Notes under the pieces: generated by a model
Told to the model about the DNA's origin: nothing
What the model saw: only the letters and a program-made list of their open reading frames with translations
Databases searched by the model: none
Source of the DNA: Tethya wilhelma
Taxonomy: Eukaryota > Porifera > Demospongiae > Tethyida > Tethyidae
Assembly: GCA_964030475.1 (NCBI GenBank)
Contig: CAXIPT010000002.1
Location: 3,350,454 to 3,414,453 of the forward strand
Direction of reading: 5' to 3'
Length of the DNA: 64,000 bases
Shown: one piece after another, positions 1-10,981 of the stretch
Layout: each line of letters begins with the position of its first letter
How positions within the stretch are numbered: the stretch's first letter is position 1
Position numbers and translations under genes: made by a program

Positions 1-100
1 TTAACGGCACTAGCTTTTGAATTATGGTTGTTCTCCTTAACAGCATATAATATTATTTGAACATTTTTAGTTACTCATAATGAAGTATAATATTATAGCA

Positions 101-186
101 ATTTCCGCAGTATCAGTTATATATTCTTGCATTTATCATGATGCATATGATAAATGCAAGAATATTATAACTGATACTGTGGAAAT
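101..186. repeat. Near-perfect hairpin-forming inverted repeat
   Basis: Arms 101-138 and 148-186 are reverse complements apart from one mismatch and one single-base bulge. They are separated by a 9-base loop. The stem of about 38 bp is long for chance. It could be a small fold-back element or a microRNA-like hairpin. Nothing in the sequence decides between these. Confidence 0.8.
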
Positions 187-536
187 CATTGTATCATGCA
201 TATACAAAGGAGTGGTTCCACCATTAAATTATTGGACAAGATTAGAAATAGACACACAGTCTATCCTGACAATTACCCACTCTGGGATGGACAAGGATGC
301 ATGTGGTCTTCAAAGCACTTGTTATAGTTTTAGCAACCCTCCGTGATTCTGTAGGGAACTACCACAACCAACTTAACAAGAGAACATGATTGCGGAAATG
401 AGGCTATACTATAGCAAGCCAAATTCTAATTAAGACACAACAATTGAGTGACATTGCATGATGTCCTGTGAACAAAATAATGTTGTTGTTTTTTATTACC
501 AGGTCCTAATTTAAAACTGAGGATAAAAAACAGTAC

Positions 537-1075
537 TATCATACGTACGGTAGTATCATACGTACGGTAGTACGTATAGTAGGAATGGGCCGACTGTCCC
601 ATAGACACAATACAAAATATTTATCGCCATAAAAATCTAACAACACAAAGTAGAGGCTTCAAACTTGCTCAGAGGCTCTCCTTTACAGAAAACCAACTGC
701 ATGGAAGGCTTAAACTTTGCCGAAACTTTTCTGATCACTCGTAGAGAGAGCGCTTGCGAGAAGCCACTCTAGTGCAATTTTGTTCTCCTAACTTCCTTAC
801 TTACTTACTTACTTCCTTCTAACTGACTTACTTGAAAACGATTTCCAGAGAACCAGAAAGTGTTGAGCCAACTTTGACGCCACAAAGTAAGTTCTTTTCT
901 TGGGTAGTACGTTCCTTTATTATCGTTTTCATCGTAAATAGGCCTGAACAAAAACTAGAAAGCTTTGAAACTTAGTGTATAAATTCATGTGCTACAATGC
1001 AGCCATCTTTGTAGGTAGAGTTCAAAGGTCATTCATTATCCACGTGGCATTATTATGCGCATGCGCACTAGCTAC
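537..1075 (+). mobile_element. Partial copy of ~1 kb composite TIR element
   Basis: It begins with the CATACGTACGGTAGTACG palindromic lead-in and the TAGGAATGGGC end. It continues through an ACTT-rich stretch to a TGCGCATGCGC motif near 1060. The same order occurs at 1079-1580 and 20827-21350. This copy stops where the next begins and lacks the 3' fold-back half. Confidence 0.7.
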
Positions 1076-1078
1076 TTA

Positions 1079-2068
1079 TCATACGTACGGTAGTACGTAT
1101 AGTAGGAATGGGCCGACTGCCCCATAGACACAATACAAAATGTTTATCACCATAAAAATCTAGCAAGACAAAGTTAAGCCTTCACACTTGCTCAGAAGCT
1201 CTTTTAGGCTGATTACCAACAGTATGTAGGGCCTAAAGCTTACAGAAACTTTCCAAAGCACTCGTAGAGAGCGCTAGTCAAAAGTTACACCCACGCAATT
1301 TTGTTCTCACTTACTTACTTACTTCCTTCCTTCCTTCCTTCCTTACTTACTGACTTACTTGAACGCTGTTTCCAGACAAACAGAAGAATTTGAGCTAGCT
1401 TTGACAACACAAAGTAACTTCTTTTCATCCGAACTAGGGTCTTTTACCCTCGTTTACTGCCTAAATGTGTTAAAACAAGAGCTAGAAAGGTTTGTAACTT
1501 CAGTATAAATTTGTGTACTTCATGTGTAGCCATTTTTCTAGTAGAGTTCAAAGGTCGTCAAGTTGTCTCATCCACGTAGCATTTAATGCGCATGCGCATT
1601 AGCCACATACTACTACTGAGTATTTTTGTAGAGACTCCAGTCTCTGAGAGTCTCCTCACTTTAGTATTGAAAAAAGTGAATGAACAAGTAGTAAAAATTT
1701 CAAAAAATAAGCAGTGTAGGAATGGGCAGTGCTGTAAAAAGTATTGGAACAAGGAATGGTCTCAATTTCGGCACATGACTACTTCATTTTTTGTGCCCAA
1801 GTTTTGGCCTGTAATCTAACTCTGCCTGCTATATTTTATTCCACTTTTTAGCGAAGTGATAAGATTTGTGATCATAGTACTCGTTAGCTATTCAAGTAGA
1901 AATCATTGTTTGAACTATCCATTTATGACAAATAGCTATAGAAATGAGGGATCAAAAGTGAAAATGAAGTAGTCATGTGCCGAAATTGAGACCATTCCTT
2001 GTTCCAATACTTTTTACAGCACTGCCCATTCCTACACTGCTTATTTTTTGAAATTTTTACTACTTGTA
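1079..2068 (+). mobile_element. Full copy of ~1 kb composite TIR element with fold-back 3' half
   Basis: The 5' half matches 537-1075 and 20827-21350. The 3' half is a large inverted repeat: about 1687-1790 is mirrored at about 1962-2068. The outer ends share TAGGAATGGGC in opposite orientation. There is no coding capacity, so it looks like a non-autonomous DNA element. An internally deleted copy on the other strand at 38841-39173 joins the 5' half to the 3' stem, which supports treating both halves as one unit. Confidence 0.7.
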
Positions 2069-2089
2069 AAATAGACTGTAGCTTCTACT

Positions 2090-2552
2090 CAGATAACTCA
2101 AGATTTTTGTAGGGACTAACCAGTCTCTGATAGTCTCCTCACTGTAGTGTTGAAAAAAGTGAATGAACAAGTAGTAAAAATTTCAAAAAAATAAGCAGTG
2201 TAGGAATGGGCAGTGCTGTAAAATGAATTGGAACAAGGAATGGTCTCAATTTCGGGCACATGACTACTTCATTTTTTGTGCCCATGCAAGTCTTGGCCAG
2301 TAATCTAACTCTACCTGCTGTACTTTATTCCACTTTTTAGCTGAGTGATAAGATTGGCAGGAATTTGAACCATTAATTTATATGATACTGATCATTCTTT
2401 GAACCATTTACGACAATTAGCTATGAGGGATCAAAAATGTAAATGAAGTAGTCATGTGCCGAAAATGAGACCATTCCTTGTTCCAATTCTTTTTACAGCA
2501 CTGCCCATTCCTACACTGCTTATATTTTTAAAAATTTTTTACTACTTGTATA
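2090..2552 (+). mobile_element. Partial copy (3' fold-back half) of composite element
   Basis: It repeats the 3' half of the preceding element. A stem at about 2165-2270 is mirrored at about 2440-2552, with the same GGAATGGGCAGTGCTGTAAA core. It lacks the 5' half. Confidence 0.7.
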
Positions 2553-3170
2553 ATATTATAGTATACTATGCTATTGTGAAGTTTATAAAACATTTTAAAT
2601 TGATGGGCTTTTGATTTACTAGACTCACTGAAATAACAAGTATGTGTCTTATAGTACAGAGATTGCGAGTATCATAATTATAATAGTTTAGTATAACCAT
2701 TTCAGTATAAAGACCCCGGAGCTAAAACTGCATGCCATGCATGGGCTCAGGTAGGGAATATTGTGATTGCATACTATAGGTATGGGATTGTTATTACTTA
2801 TTTGTGAGCAAAACAATGGTTGAATGAAAGCTCACCGTTAATAAATACACAAGTTTAATGGATTGAATAAACAAGTCCATGCATGCAACAGTGTATACAT
2901 TTGTAATAAGTGGCTGATTCAGCAGCTAAGTTCACCAGTGCAAGGTCAAAAAGTTAGCTATACAGATCAATACACTCTATATGCAAACATGCATTATCTG
3001 TAAACAAGATATTATAGCCTCATATATACAATGTCATAATACTGCATGCATAATAATTATAAGGTTAATTCAATTGTTCTGGAATATACTACAGGTATAA
3101 TGTGACATCACCACAAAGACTATAAGGTGTACACACCTATAGTGGTGAAATATTTATTATAAGATCATCT
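2553..3170. other. AT-rich intergenic stretch
   Basis: No exon with convincing coding character, RNA gene or clear repeat was seen here. The sequence is AT-rich with scattered GCATGC-type palindromes. Confidence 0.4.
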
Positions 3171-3173
3171 TAA

Positions 3174-3668
3174 TTGCACATGCATACACATCAAAGCAAA
3201 TTAATTTTGAAACACATCGAGCAGCTGTATAGCATTATATTTCTAAGTGTAGTAATTATAATGGTCACTCTCCTACAGTTAGGAGTGGAAGCTGGAAAGC
3301 CTGTTGAACTGAACAACAGCAATCTAGGAGACCAGTGTGTGACAAGAGATGAGGTACAGGAAGTTGTTCAAATGGAAGTGAACTCAGTTGTACGAACTGA
3401 GATACAGTGATATGACCAGGACATATGCTGTGGAAGAACAGGAGGTTGGATGAAGGTGGCTGATCTTGACATGAAAGACACCAACCAGCAATGTCCATCA
3501 GGATTTAGACTAGTGACTTCTCCATGACGTTCATGTGGTAGACCTGGTTCTGCTGGATGTGTGTCAACCACATTCCCTGTCCATGGTGTTGAATATTCAA
3601 GAGTCTGTGGGAGAATCATCGGCTATCAAGACAAGTCTACAGATGGATTTGACCCTTATTTTACATGA
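3174..3668 (+). pseudogene. Sponge secreted cysteine-rich protein remnant with two in-frame TGA
   Basis: One frame reads through 164 codons. It has a hydrophobic start, an acidic helical stretch, then CCGRTGGWMKVADLDM, a CPSGFRLV segment, SCGRPGSAGC and HGVEYSRVCGRIIGYQ. I associate this motif order with a large family of extracellular proteins in Amphimedon; that is recollection, not a search result. The frame is broken by TGA at 3408-3410 and 3525-3527. The second sits before an Arg codon and fits a CGA to TGA change. It ends just before the N at 3680, so the 3' part may be missing. Most likely a decaying copy. Confidence 0.6.
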
Positions 3669-3790
3669 CAAAGCAACATNACAAAATTTATAGCTACGTA
3701 TATGGTATCTACATGTACTTGGTGAACTTATAATTTATTACCATAGCAATACACAATGTCACACATACTATTTAACTTCAGTATTCGAAA

Positions 3791-4243
3791 CTATTGACCA
3801 TTACCCATCTGTTGTCTCTCTTGGTAGCTCTGATATGTAAATTGTATACACATTAAGTTATTGGGTAGTGTGACTTTGTATCCTTTCACTGGCAGTTTTA
3901 AGTTAAAAGGGCATAAACTAATGATTGTAACTCCTTTTGTTGCATTATATGTCAAACAATTAAATATACAGATTTCGGTGTTTTGAAATTGTTGGTTGCA
4001 TTGTACAAAAATACTAAGATCCTTTCCTGATACATCTTTTCCACATTTACATGAAGTGTTCCCACTGTCATCGGTTGATGGTTGGAACCAATTTGGACAG
4101 CCCAGTTTTTCTGCTAGTCCATCTTTGAGGGCACATTCACTAGAACTGTTACCAACTGACTCGAAACTGAATACTCTTGGAATTACCCACACTTTGATCA
4201 GCAAAATTATAATCCAGATTTCTCTATGCATAATGATGGTCAC
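3791..4243 (-). pseudogene. 5' fragment of the multi-pass membrane family
   Basis: This 150-residue frame matches only the signal peptide and extracellular part of the cluster family: hydrophobic start, GNSSSECALKDGLAEKLGC, the PNWFQPSTDDSGN block, a CKCG motif and a CPFN motif. After the LPNNL motif it diverges and stops, so every membrane segment is missing. The full-length neighbour at 5253-7136 is the closest relative by eye. It may be a truncated pseudogene; a secreted ectodomain cannot be excluded. Confidence 0.7.
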
Positions 4244-4490
4244 TGTAAAATTGTTGTTCGCAACTTCTTTATGTTGTTTTCAAACTAGTAATCCCTAGCT
4301 CGATCTACAATTTCACTATAATTATAAGTCTTTTATTAAGAGTGTTGCTTAGCCTATATAATATAGTGGTTTATTCAATATCAATGCCATATCCTTTTTA
4401 TTTGGAGTATATATACTTTCAATGGATAGCTCTTAGCTGTAGTCAGTTTCTGAGTAGCTAGCACTTTTCTAAAATGTATTGCCGATAGAA

Positions 4491-4510
4491 GTTTATCAAC
4501 TGATAATCTT
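4491..4510. promoter_or_regulatory. Shared palindromic GATA-type motif upstream of family fragment
   Basis: GTTTATCAACTGATAATCTT contains inverted TTATC/GATAA half-sites. It lies about 250 bases upstream of the start codon at 4243. Near-identical blocks precede three other family members, at 7486, 7976 and 11979. Confidence 0.5.
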
Positions 4511-4669
4511 TCCCGAAAAGATATATCAGTGATTGTGACCGTCTCTATTTGACGTATAACTATCTATAGGGGCTTATTCCTCAATGGTTTCTCCACATTG
4601 TTCTTGCACAATGTCATAATAAATTATTCATATTGCTGCATGTTGTGTAAATATTGCTTGTGGTTTCCA

Positions 4670-5050
4670 CTTTCACTACAACTACTCAACACGTACTTTA
4701 TATGTTCGATCTTCCTTTATCATCCTAAATTATAATCATATAATTTAATATTACTGTATAGTGGGAATTTTTCGTGGGGGAAAATTTTGTGTTTTCGTTT
4801 TGAATAGAAATTCGCGGGGAAAATTTTCGCGGATTGCGTCTCAACATTACGTGATGACCTCGTACCTTACAAATTTCGTGGGGGGAAATTTTCATGGAAA
4901 GCTGCCAAACCACGAAATTCGCAAAAAATTTTCCCTCACGAAAATTTCCCACTATATGGTATATGATATCCTTTTCTTCCAATATATACCATTCACTTTG
5001 ACCTCGAGGCAGAGTCCTTTTCTTGTTCTCATCAGCTGCCATAGTGAGAG
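4670..5050 (-). pseudogene. 3' tail remnant of multi-pass family, split by a MITE
   Basis: Bases 4963-5050, read on the minus strand, encode an ADENKKRTLPRGQ-like stretch matching the cytoplasmic tail of the gene at 5253-7136. Bases about 4670-4735 match the very end of that tail. The two parts are separated by the inverted-repeat element at 4754-4959, which appears to have inserted into an already broken copy. Confidence 0.6.
4754..4959. mobile_element. MITE, CCGTATAGCGGGAAA family (copy 1)
   Basis: The terminal inverted repeats read CTGTATAGTGGGAA and TTCCCACTATATGG and are flanked by TA on both sides. The interior is rich in AAATTTTCG-type motifs. Two more copies of the same length lie at 33574-33772 and 53715-53920. 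Translations across it are products of the repeat, not genes. Confidence 0.85.
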
Positions 5051-5252
5051 GGGTCAGTATAATTATGTACTCCTAAAGATGATATTAAATATAAACTTGA
5101 AATTTTTGATTGTAAGTATATTATTACATAATAATTTATTATATCAGAGTTACAGTGTATATTGATGCATGAATGTAGATGCAAAACTAATTATAACCTT
5201 TATCGTTATATTAATTATTAAAGCTCATTGTAGTTAATAAAAATTAAATGAG

Positions 5253-7136
5253 TTAAACTGTCTTGTATTGCTTATCACAATCTTTGTTTTCACAACCACT
5301 CAACAGTTGTCGTTCTTCCTCTGTTATCCTATCTTTATCTTCCTCTCTCTTATTTCTTTCTCTTTGTCCTTGAGACAGAGTCCTTGTCTTGTTCTCATCA
5401 GCCACCACGGGTGAGAGGGGTTGGTACTCTTCAGGATGATAATACCGATAAGAAAATTGGTGTTGATCCTCATCAGAAGTTTGTCTTAACAGTACTCGTT
5501 TTGTTTTCTTGATCACTGCTCCGAGACATCTCAGCATCTTTGTAAGCCAAAGGAGTTTGTAGATCAGTAGTAAAATAAACAACACGAATGGAATGAAACT
5601 AGCTATGTAAATAGGATACACTGGGTAGCTTAATTTAAGCACAACAACATTGTACATTACTATTAGAGTACATGTACTGTATAATACAGTGTCAAGTACA
5701 GTGAAGAATTTAATCTTGTATGGTTGCAAAAGTGCAACTAACAGAACAACTATTTCACTGAGAATTATTTTAAACATGTAATGTGGAACAATAAAAGTTA
5801 GTCGAAAGGCGATGTACACTCCAGCAAACCAACGATAGTCAGGTTCTCCATTATTGCCATTTTTGAAGCTTTTCTGAAACACATTCGTCACTTCTGTAAG
5901 TAAACTATTATTAAGCCGACAGCAAGATAGCACTCGATGAAAGAGAGGATTCTGATAGAATATCAGCACTATCACTGGGAAAAGTACGAATACAATTGAT
6001 ATAATGATGGCCAAAACTGCATACGGTAAATGAGCCTGACTAAACATAGTAACTGACGGCTCAAAAAAGAGAACTTGTTCAACTACTTGTCCGCATCCGT
6101 TGATAGTGTATACAGAACGAAGTAGATTTATTGAAGTAAACAATATCTTGCTGTATGACATGAGAAGAAAACTAGCAAATGTATTGATAACAGATCCTTT
6201 CAAATCCCAAGTTTTTCTGAAGCACCAAAATGGCTTACGAAATGGTTTCCACATCCACATAAGAATTCTGTTTCCTCTGTCATGATATTCAATACAGTAA
6301 TATACCAAAGCTGTGAACAAAAGCGGATAAAATGCCACAACATAGTCCAAAGCTATAACTTGCAACATGGTCATACTGGAGCTAATACAAAATGGAGGCA
6401 ACAACGACCGAAAGACATCTAAGTTCCAAAGTCCATAGAGACTAAGTCCAATTTTGTTCACTGTACCAGTTGCAACATGTGGGTATTCAACAACAATATT
6501 CACAATAGCCTGACTTAGCATTATAATCATATTCATTGGTGGTGAAGTCGCATCAATTTTGAAGCAAACAATTGCAAGAAAAAAGATCGTTGAAGGGAAA
6601 AACACAGCTGCTATATAAACTGCCCACCCATAGCCTCTGTCAAAACATTCAACACAAATCATCTTGTATGACATAACCGCAGGTCCTGTACCATTTTTAC
6701 ACTTGCTACATAACAGCCCTTCTCGATTTACTGGACCACACATATTGTCATTTAGTTGAGACAAGTTATTGGGTAGTTTAACTAAAAATCCACTCAGATT
6801 TAAGAAATTAAAAGGGCATAAACTAATAATTGTAACTCCTTCAGTTGCATTGTATGTCAAACAACTAAACATACTGAATTCAGTGTTTTGTCTGCTGCAT
6901 TGTACCAAAGCAGCATCATCCTTTCCTAATACTGCAACGTTACCGCCACATTTACATGTTGTGTTCCCACTGTCATCGGTTGATGGTTGGAACCAATTTG
7001 GACAATTCAGTTTTTCTGCTAGTCCATCTCTGAGAGCACATTCCCCAGAACTGTTACCAACTGACTCCAAACTGAACACTTGTGGAATTATGCACACTTG
7101 GATCAGTAAAATTATAATCCAGAATTCTTTATACAT
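5253..7136 (-). CDS. Multi-pass membrane protein, unnamed sponge family (copy B)
   Basis: An uninterrupted 627-residue single-exon frame. The N-terminus is a signal peptide (roughly residues 1-22). An extracellular part of about 150 residues follows, rich in Cys and N-glycosylation sites, with PNWFQPSTDD, CKCG, CLTYNATEGV and CSKCKNGTGPAVMSY motifs. About eight or nine hydrophobic segments follow, separated by HDRGNRILMW, WDLKGSVINTFASFLL and NNGEPDYRWFAGVY. The cytoplasmic tail carries FSYRYYHPEEYQPLSPV and an acidic dileucine-like EEERQLL. I do not recognise a named family, and the function is unknown. A surface receptor or transporter is possible from topology only. It is closest to copy E at 14123-16012. 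The gene is intronless, unlike everything after 19 kb. Confidence 0.85.
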   Translation of the reverse strand: MYKEFWIIILLIQVCIIPQVFSLESVGNSSGECALRDGLAEKLNCPNWFQPSTDDSGNTTCKCGGNVAVLGKDDAALVQCSRQNTEFSMFSCLTYNATEGVTIISLCPFNFLNLSGFLVKLPNNLSQLNDNMCGPVNREGLLCSKCKNGTGPAVMSYKMICVECFDRGYGWAVYIAAVFFPSTIFFLAIVCFKIDATSPPMNMIIMLSQAIVNIVVEYPHVATGTVNKIGLSLYGLWNLDVFRSLLPPFCISSSMTMLQVIALDYVVAFYPLLFTALVYYCIEYHDRGNRILMWMWKPFRKPFWCFRKTWDLKGSVINTFASFLLMSYSKILFTSINLLRSVYTINGCGQVVEQVLFFEPSVTMFSQAHLPYAVLAIIISIVFVLFPVIVLIFYQNPLFHRVLSCCRLNNSLLTEVTNVFQKSFKNGNNGEPDYRWFAGVYIAFRLTFIVPHYMFKIILSEIVVLLVALLQPYKIKFFTVLDTVLYSTCTLIVMYNVVVLKLSYPVYPIYIASFIPFVLFILLLIYKLLWLTKMLRCLGAVIKKTKRVLLRQTSDEDQHQFSYRYYHPEEYQPLSPVVADENKTRTLSQGQRERNKREEDKDRITEEERQLLSGCENKDCDKQYKTV

Positions 7137-7485
7137 AGTGACAGTAATTGTAAAAAAAAATTCTCATTTACAACAGTTACTTCTTTATTGTTTTCAAGCT
7201 CATATTATTCCCTAGCATTATATAACTTAGTAACTAAGTCGTATGATTAGTCAATTCTTTATAGTGTTGTTAATGGTTTATCCTTCTTGTTGAGTACTTT
7301 CAATAGATGGCTCTTAGCTATAATATTTACTTTCAGTTTTCTGAGTATAAGCGATAGGAAGCACAGTACTAAATTGTGTACTATTTGTCACCACATGTAA
7401 CATGTGGTGCACATTTATGTGTATAACAACTTATTAAATGTTTTGAATGCATTAATTGTTTTTGCAAAATGTGTTGCCAATAAAA

Positions 7486-7515
7486 GTTTATCAGCAGTTA
7501 CTGATAATCTTTTCC
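7486..7515. promoter_or_regulatory. Shared GATA-type motif upstream of copy B
   Basis: GTTTATCAG, a short spacer, then ACTGATAATCTTTTCCC. It lies about 350 bases upstream of the copy B start. The same GTTTATCA..TGATAA arrangement precedes three other family members. This copy has an insertion between the half-sites. Confidence 0.45.
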
Positions 7516-7975
7516 CAAGTAATCAAAACTTATTAATGATAGAATGGAAATAAGCCGTTTGTTGCCAGAATCATTGATAATGATCATGCATAAGTGATAA
7601 TTTGTATACTTGTCAATTCATTAGTAGTATATTCACCGTTCTTGCATGAAATTTTTTAAAATGCTAGCTTCCACCACTTCTGCTTGCAGCTGTGTGTTTT
7701 TTGCTTGAAACAAGAGAGTATACATAATGAAGTGAGGGCTGCATGCGGTTTTGATAAAAATAACAGCTAGCTTGTAGTCTATACATGTGTTTGTTTTGAT
7801 TACTTTTGTTGACTCATAAGATAATTTGTTTCAGTTTAATAATCATATTACGCAAAGTGTTTCCAACTATAGTAATCATGGAATACGCATAATTCAAAGT
7901 TGTGTACAATTGTATTTTATCAACTTACCAGATGTTTTGAATACATTTTAATTTCCCCCCCCAAAAATAATGATA

Positions 7976-7999
7976 GTTTATTAACTGATAACTGTTCCC
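7976..7999. promoter_or_regulatory. Shared GATA-type motif upstream of copy C
   Basis: GTTTATTAACTGATAACTG followed by TTCCC, about 125 bases upstream of the copy C start. One half-site is degraded (TTATTA). Downstream sequence (ATATGCTC..CTATTTA) is also shared with the copy D promoter. Confidence 0.45.
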
Positions 8000-8101
8000 A
8001 AAAATATATGCTCCATATATACGCACTATTTATAATAGTAGCTTTTCATGTGTGGCACTGCATATGATTTGCATCATACATAGCTAGGGAACGTCAAGAT
8101 T

Positions 8102-10310
8102 ATGTTGTCAAAAAATTTTGCTTTGGTCACTATCTGTGTGTCTGTGATCACACAAGGGTTCAGTATGGAGATGAGTAACAGCTCCAGTCACTGCAGTCTT
8201 GGCAAGGATCAACTTCCAGAATGTGAAGGATTGGACTTATTTAGCAAATTTTATTTTTTAGGAAGATTGCTATATAGGAATTTATTATTGAGGATGTGGT
8301 TTCTTTATAGTTATGTGATGGTGCAATATCTAGGCTTTTCATGTGTTTTAATATCCTAAGTGACCTGAGCTGTTGATGTATGATGTCTGTTCATTTTCTA
8401 GTTATGCTTTTGAGTTTGTTTCCTTATTTTGTATGTGTTAGGATCAACATGGTCAGAGGTGTATAGATACTTGGTTTTACTTGTGGTTTTTCTTTAGTTC
8501 TTATTTCCTGTATTGGTGTATTTTCTTTGATGTTTTGTATAGGGATTAGGTCATAGGCTAGGATTTGCTATATAAGCTAGGAGCATTTTTGTTGTATTTG
8601 TCTTCCGTTTTTGAATCAACATCTTAAACAGTCATCGGCGCTCAACTTCATGCTCGGCTCCTTTACACAGAAACAAGTGACTGTCCCAACTGGTTCAAAC
8701 CATCCAATGCAACTCTCAGTGGTTGTGAGTGTGGAGACGATATATCCTATTATGTATATATATATATATTCTATTCTCGTTGCAGTAAACTTAACACACA
8801 GATCAACGTATATAATTGCCTCACTTACGATGAGAAAGAACGTGTTTCAGTTGCCAATAATTGCCCTTTCAACTACTTAAGCCCAGAGAGTTCAAAAAGA
8901 TTACTTGTCACTCTTCCGAACAATTTGTCTCAACTCAATGATAATATGTGTGGTCCTCTTAATTGAGAAGGACTATATTGCAGCAAATGTAAAAATGGTA
9001 CAGGACCAGCTGTACTGTCTTATCAAATGATTTGTGTAGAGTGTTTTGGTAAAGGGTACGGATGGTTAGTGTATGTGGCAGCTGTATTCTTTCCTGCGAC
9101 TATTTTCTTCTTGGTTATAGTTTGTTTTGAAATTGACATTACTACAGCATCAATGAATATGTTTATTTTGTTGTCACAGCTCATTATCAATGTTGCAACG
9201 GCTGTACCTTCTATTGGACTTAACTTATTGTTACAGTACTTCAAAGTACTCAATTGGGTGATAATTACCTTTTACGGATTTTGGAATTTAGATTTCTTTC
9301 GAGCTGTTCTTCCTCCATTTTGTATCAGCTCAACTCTGTCTACAGTACATGTGATAGCACTTAACTATATCGTTGCAATTTATCCACTTGTTTTCACAGC
9401 TGTGGTTTACTGCTGCATTCAATCTCATGACAGAGGAAACAGATTTCTGATGTGCTTGTGCAAGCCATTTCGTCGTTTGTTTTCATGCTTTAGGAGAACA
9501 TGGGATTTAAAAGGTTCAGTCATCAATGCATTTGCCAGCTTCTTACTCTTATCGTACTCAAAGATTTTGTCCACTTCAATGAACTTATTAGGTAGAGTAC
9601 CTGCTTACAATGGTTGTGGAGTTGTTCTTACCAAAGTTCTGTATATTGATCCAGGTGTCACATACCTTAGTCGAAGTCATTTGCCTTACGTTTTTTTGGC
9701 CTTAATTATTCTAGCTATATTTGTCATTTTTCCACTAATTATGCTACTTTTTAATCAAAATCGTCATTTCCATTGCTTGTTGACTTGTTGTCATCTTAAC
9801 AATATTACCCTAATAACTGAGGTGACAAAGATTTTCCAAAAGAGTTATAAGAGTGGTAATAATGGTGAACCAGACTATCGTTGGTTTGCTGGACTGTATG
9901 TCCTCTTCCGAACACTGTCCGTTATGGCAGGTAATTTCATTGTGATTGCATTTGCTGGAGGGACTTTATTGTTAATTGCACTCTTGCAGCCCTACAAGGT
10001 CAAAATTTTCTCTATATTGGATGCCATACTATTGGGAATATTTATTTTGGTATTCACCTACGTCTACTATATCGCCAAACATGATTTTTTAGTGTACCCT
10101 GTTCTTATTGCTGTTGCTATGCCCTTCATCTACTTCATATTGTTAATGACTTACAAAGTATTGGATGTTTTAAAGCTTTTCAAGCACTGCAAAGCATTAA
10201 TATTAAAAGTCAAACTTCGTTTGTCACACAAGGAGGATCAGAATGAGGATTTCTTTTCATACCGGTTTTATCATCCTGAAGAGTACCTGGAACCAATTGT
10301 TCCAGTATAG
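8102..10310 (+). pseudogene. Multi-pass membrane family, disrupted copy C
   Basis: The signal peptide (VTICVSVITQGFS) and first extracellular residues lie at 8102-8215. About 430 bases with no similarity to the sister gene D follow. Homology then resumes at about 8655 with DCPNWFKPSN. The frame continues through SYY, with a TATATA expansion near 8755-8770, to an in-frame TGA at about 8965 where D has an Arg codon. From 9027 a 427-residue open frame covers all the membrane segments and the FSYRFYHPEEYLEPIVPV end. The insertion could be read as an intron, but the TGA still breaks the frame. It is probably a recent pseudogene. Confidence 0.75.
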
Positions 10311-10487
10311 TGTCTAACAGGACAATAAACTTTAAGGCTCTTTGCCTCAAGAGAATTGATGCGGAGGATTAGATGGATTGTTATGATAACTTTCTTTCTA
10401 TAGCTCTTGGTTTCGGTTTGCTGCACATGCATAACTGTTATTATAGTTCCACAATTGCATCATAAATATTATGTTAGTAATACATAG

Positions 10488-10945
10488 GAACTTTAAAGGC
10501 TCAGTCATTAAGGCATTTGCCAGCTTCTTACTTCTGTCATACTGCAAGATTGCCTACTAATGTCTTCTTAATTGCCATGAATAGTATTGTTAGTAGGACT
10601 CTTACAACCATACAAAGTGAAGTTTTTCTCTGTATTCGTTGCTATAATGGGAAGTATTTTTACTTTCACATATGCATATCATTACTATAATTATTAAAAA
10701 AAATTATGGCCAGAGACAAATATCCAATGTATCTAGTTCTTATTGTTGCTCTTTTACCCTTTACATGATTATATTATACTGTTAGTGACCTACAAAGTAT
10801 TTAGTGCATGCCTTAAACTTACTAAAGTATACTGCAAAACCTTTTGTACAAAAGTAAAACTCTTTCTGTTGCATGCACAGAGAGGATCAGAATGATTTTT
10901 GCTTTTCGTATCGGTTTTATCATCCTGAGGAGTGTGAACCACAAC
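10488..10945 (+). pseudogene. 3' remnant of the multi-pass family (C')
   Basis: Fragments in more than one frame match the family: KGSVIKAFASFLLLSYCKI near 10495-10550, a QPYKVKFFSVF block near 10605-10640, and the SYRFYHPEE tail near 10910-10935. Frameshifts and deletions separate them. It looks like the decayed end of another plus-strand copy. Confidence 0.65.
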
Positions 10946-10981
10946 TTAATATTGCTTTGTTGGTTTTTTTTGTTAAGTAAA

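Noticed and set aside
80..346. 88-residue plus-strand frame at the window start
   Set aside because: Half of it is the hairpin-forming inverted repeat; no family motifs.
4725..5165. Frames of 105 and 134 residues on both strands
   Set aside because: They run across the inverted-repeat element at 4754-4959. Equivalent frames occur in its other copies at 33.6 and 53.7 kb.
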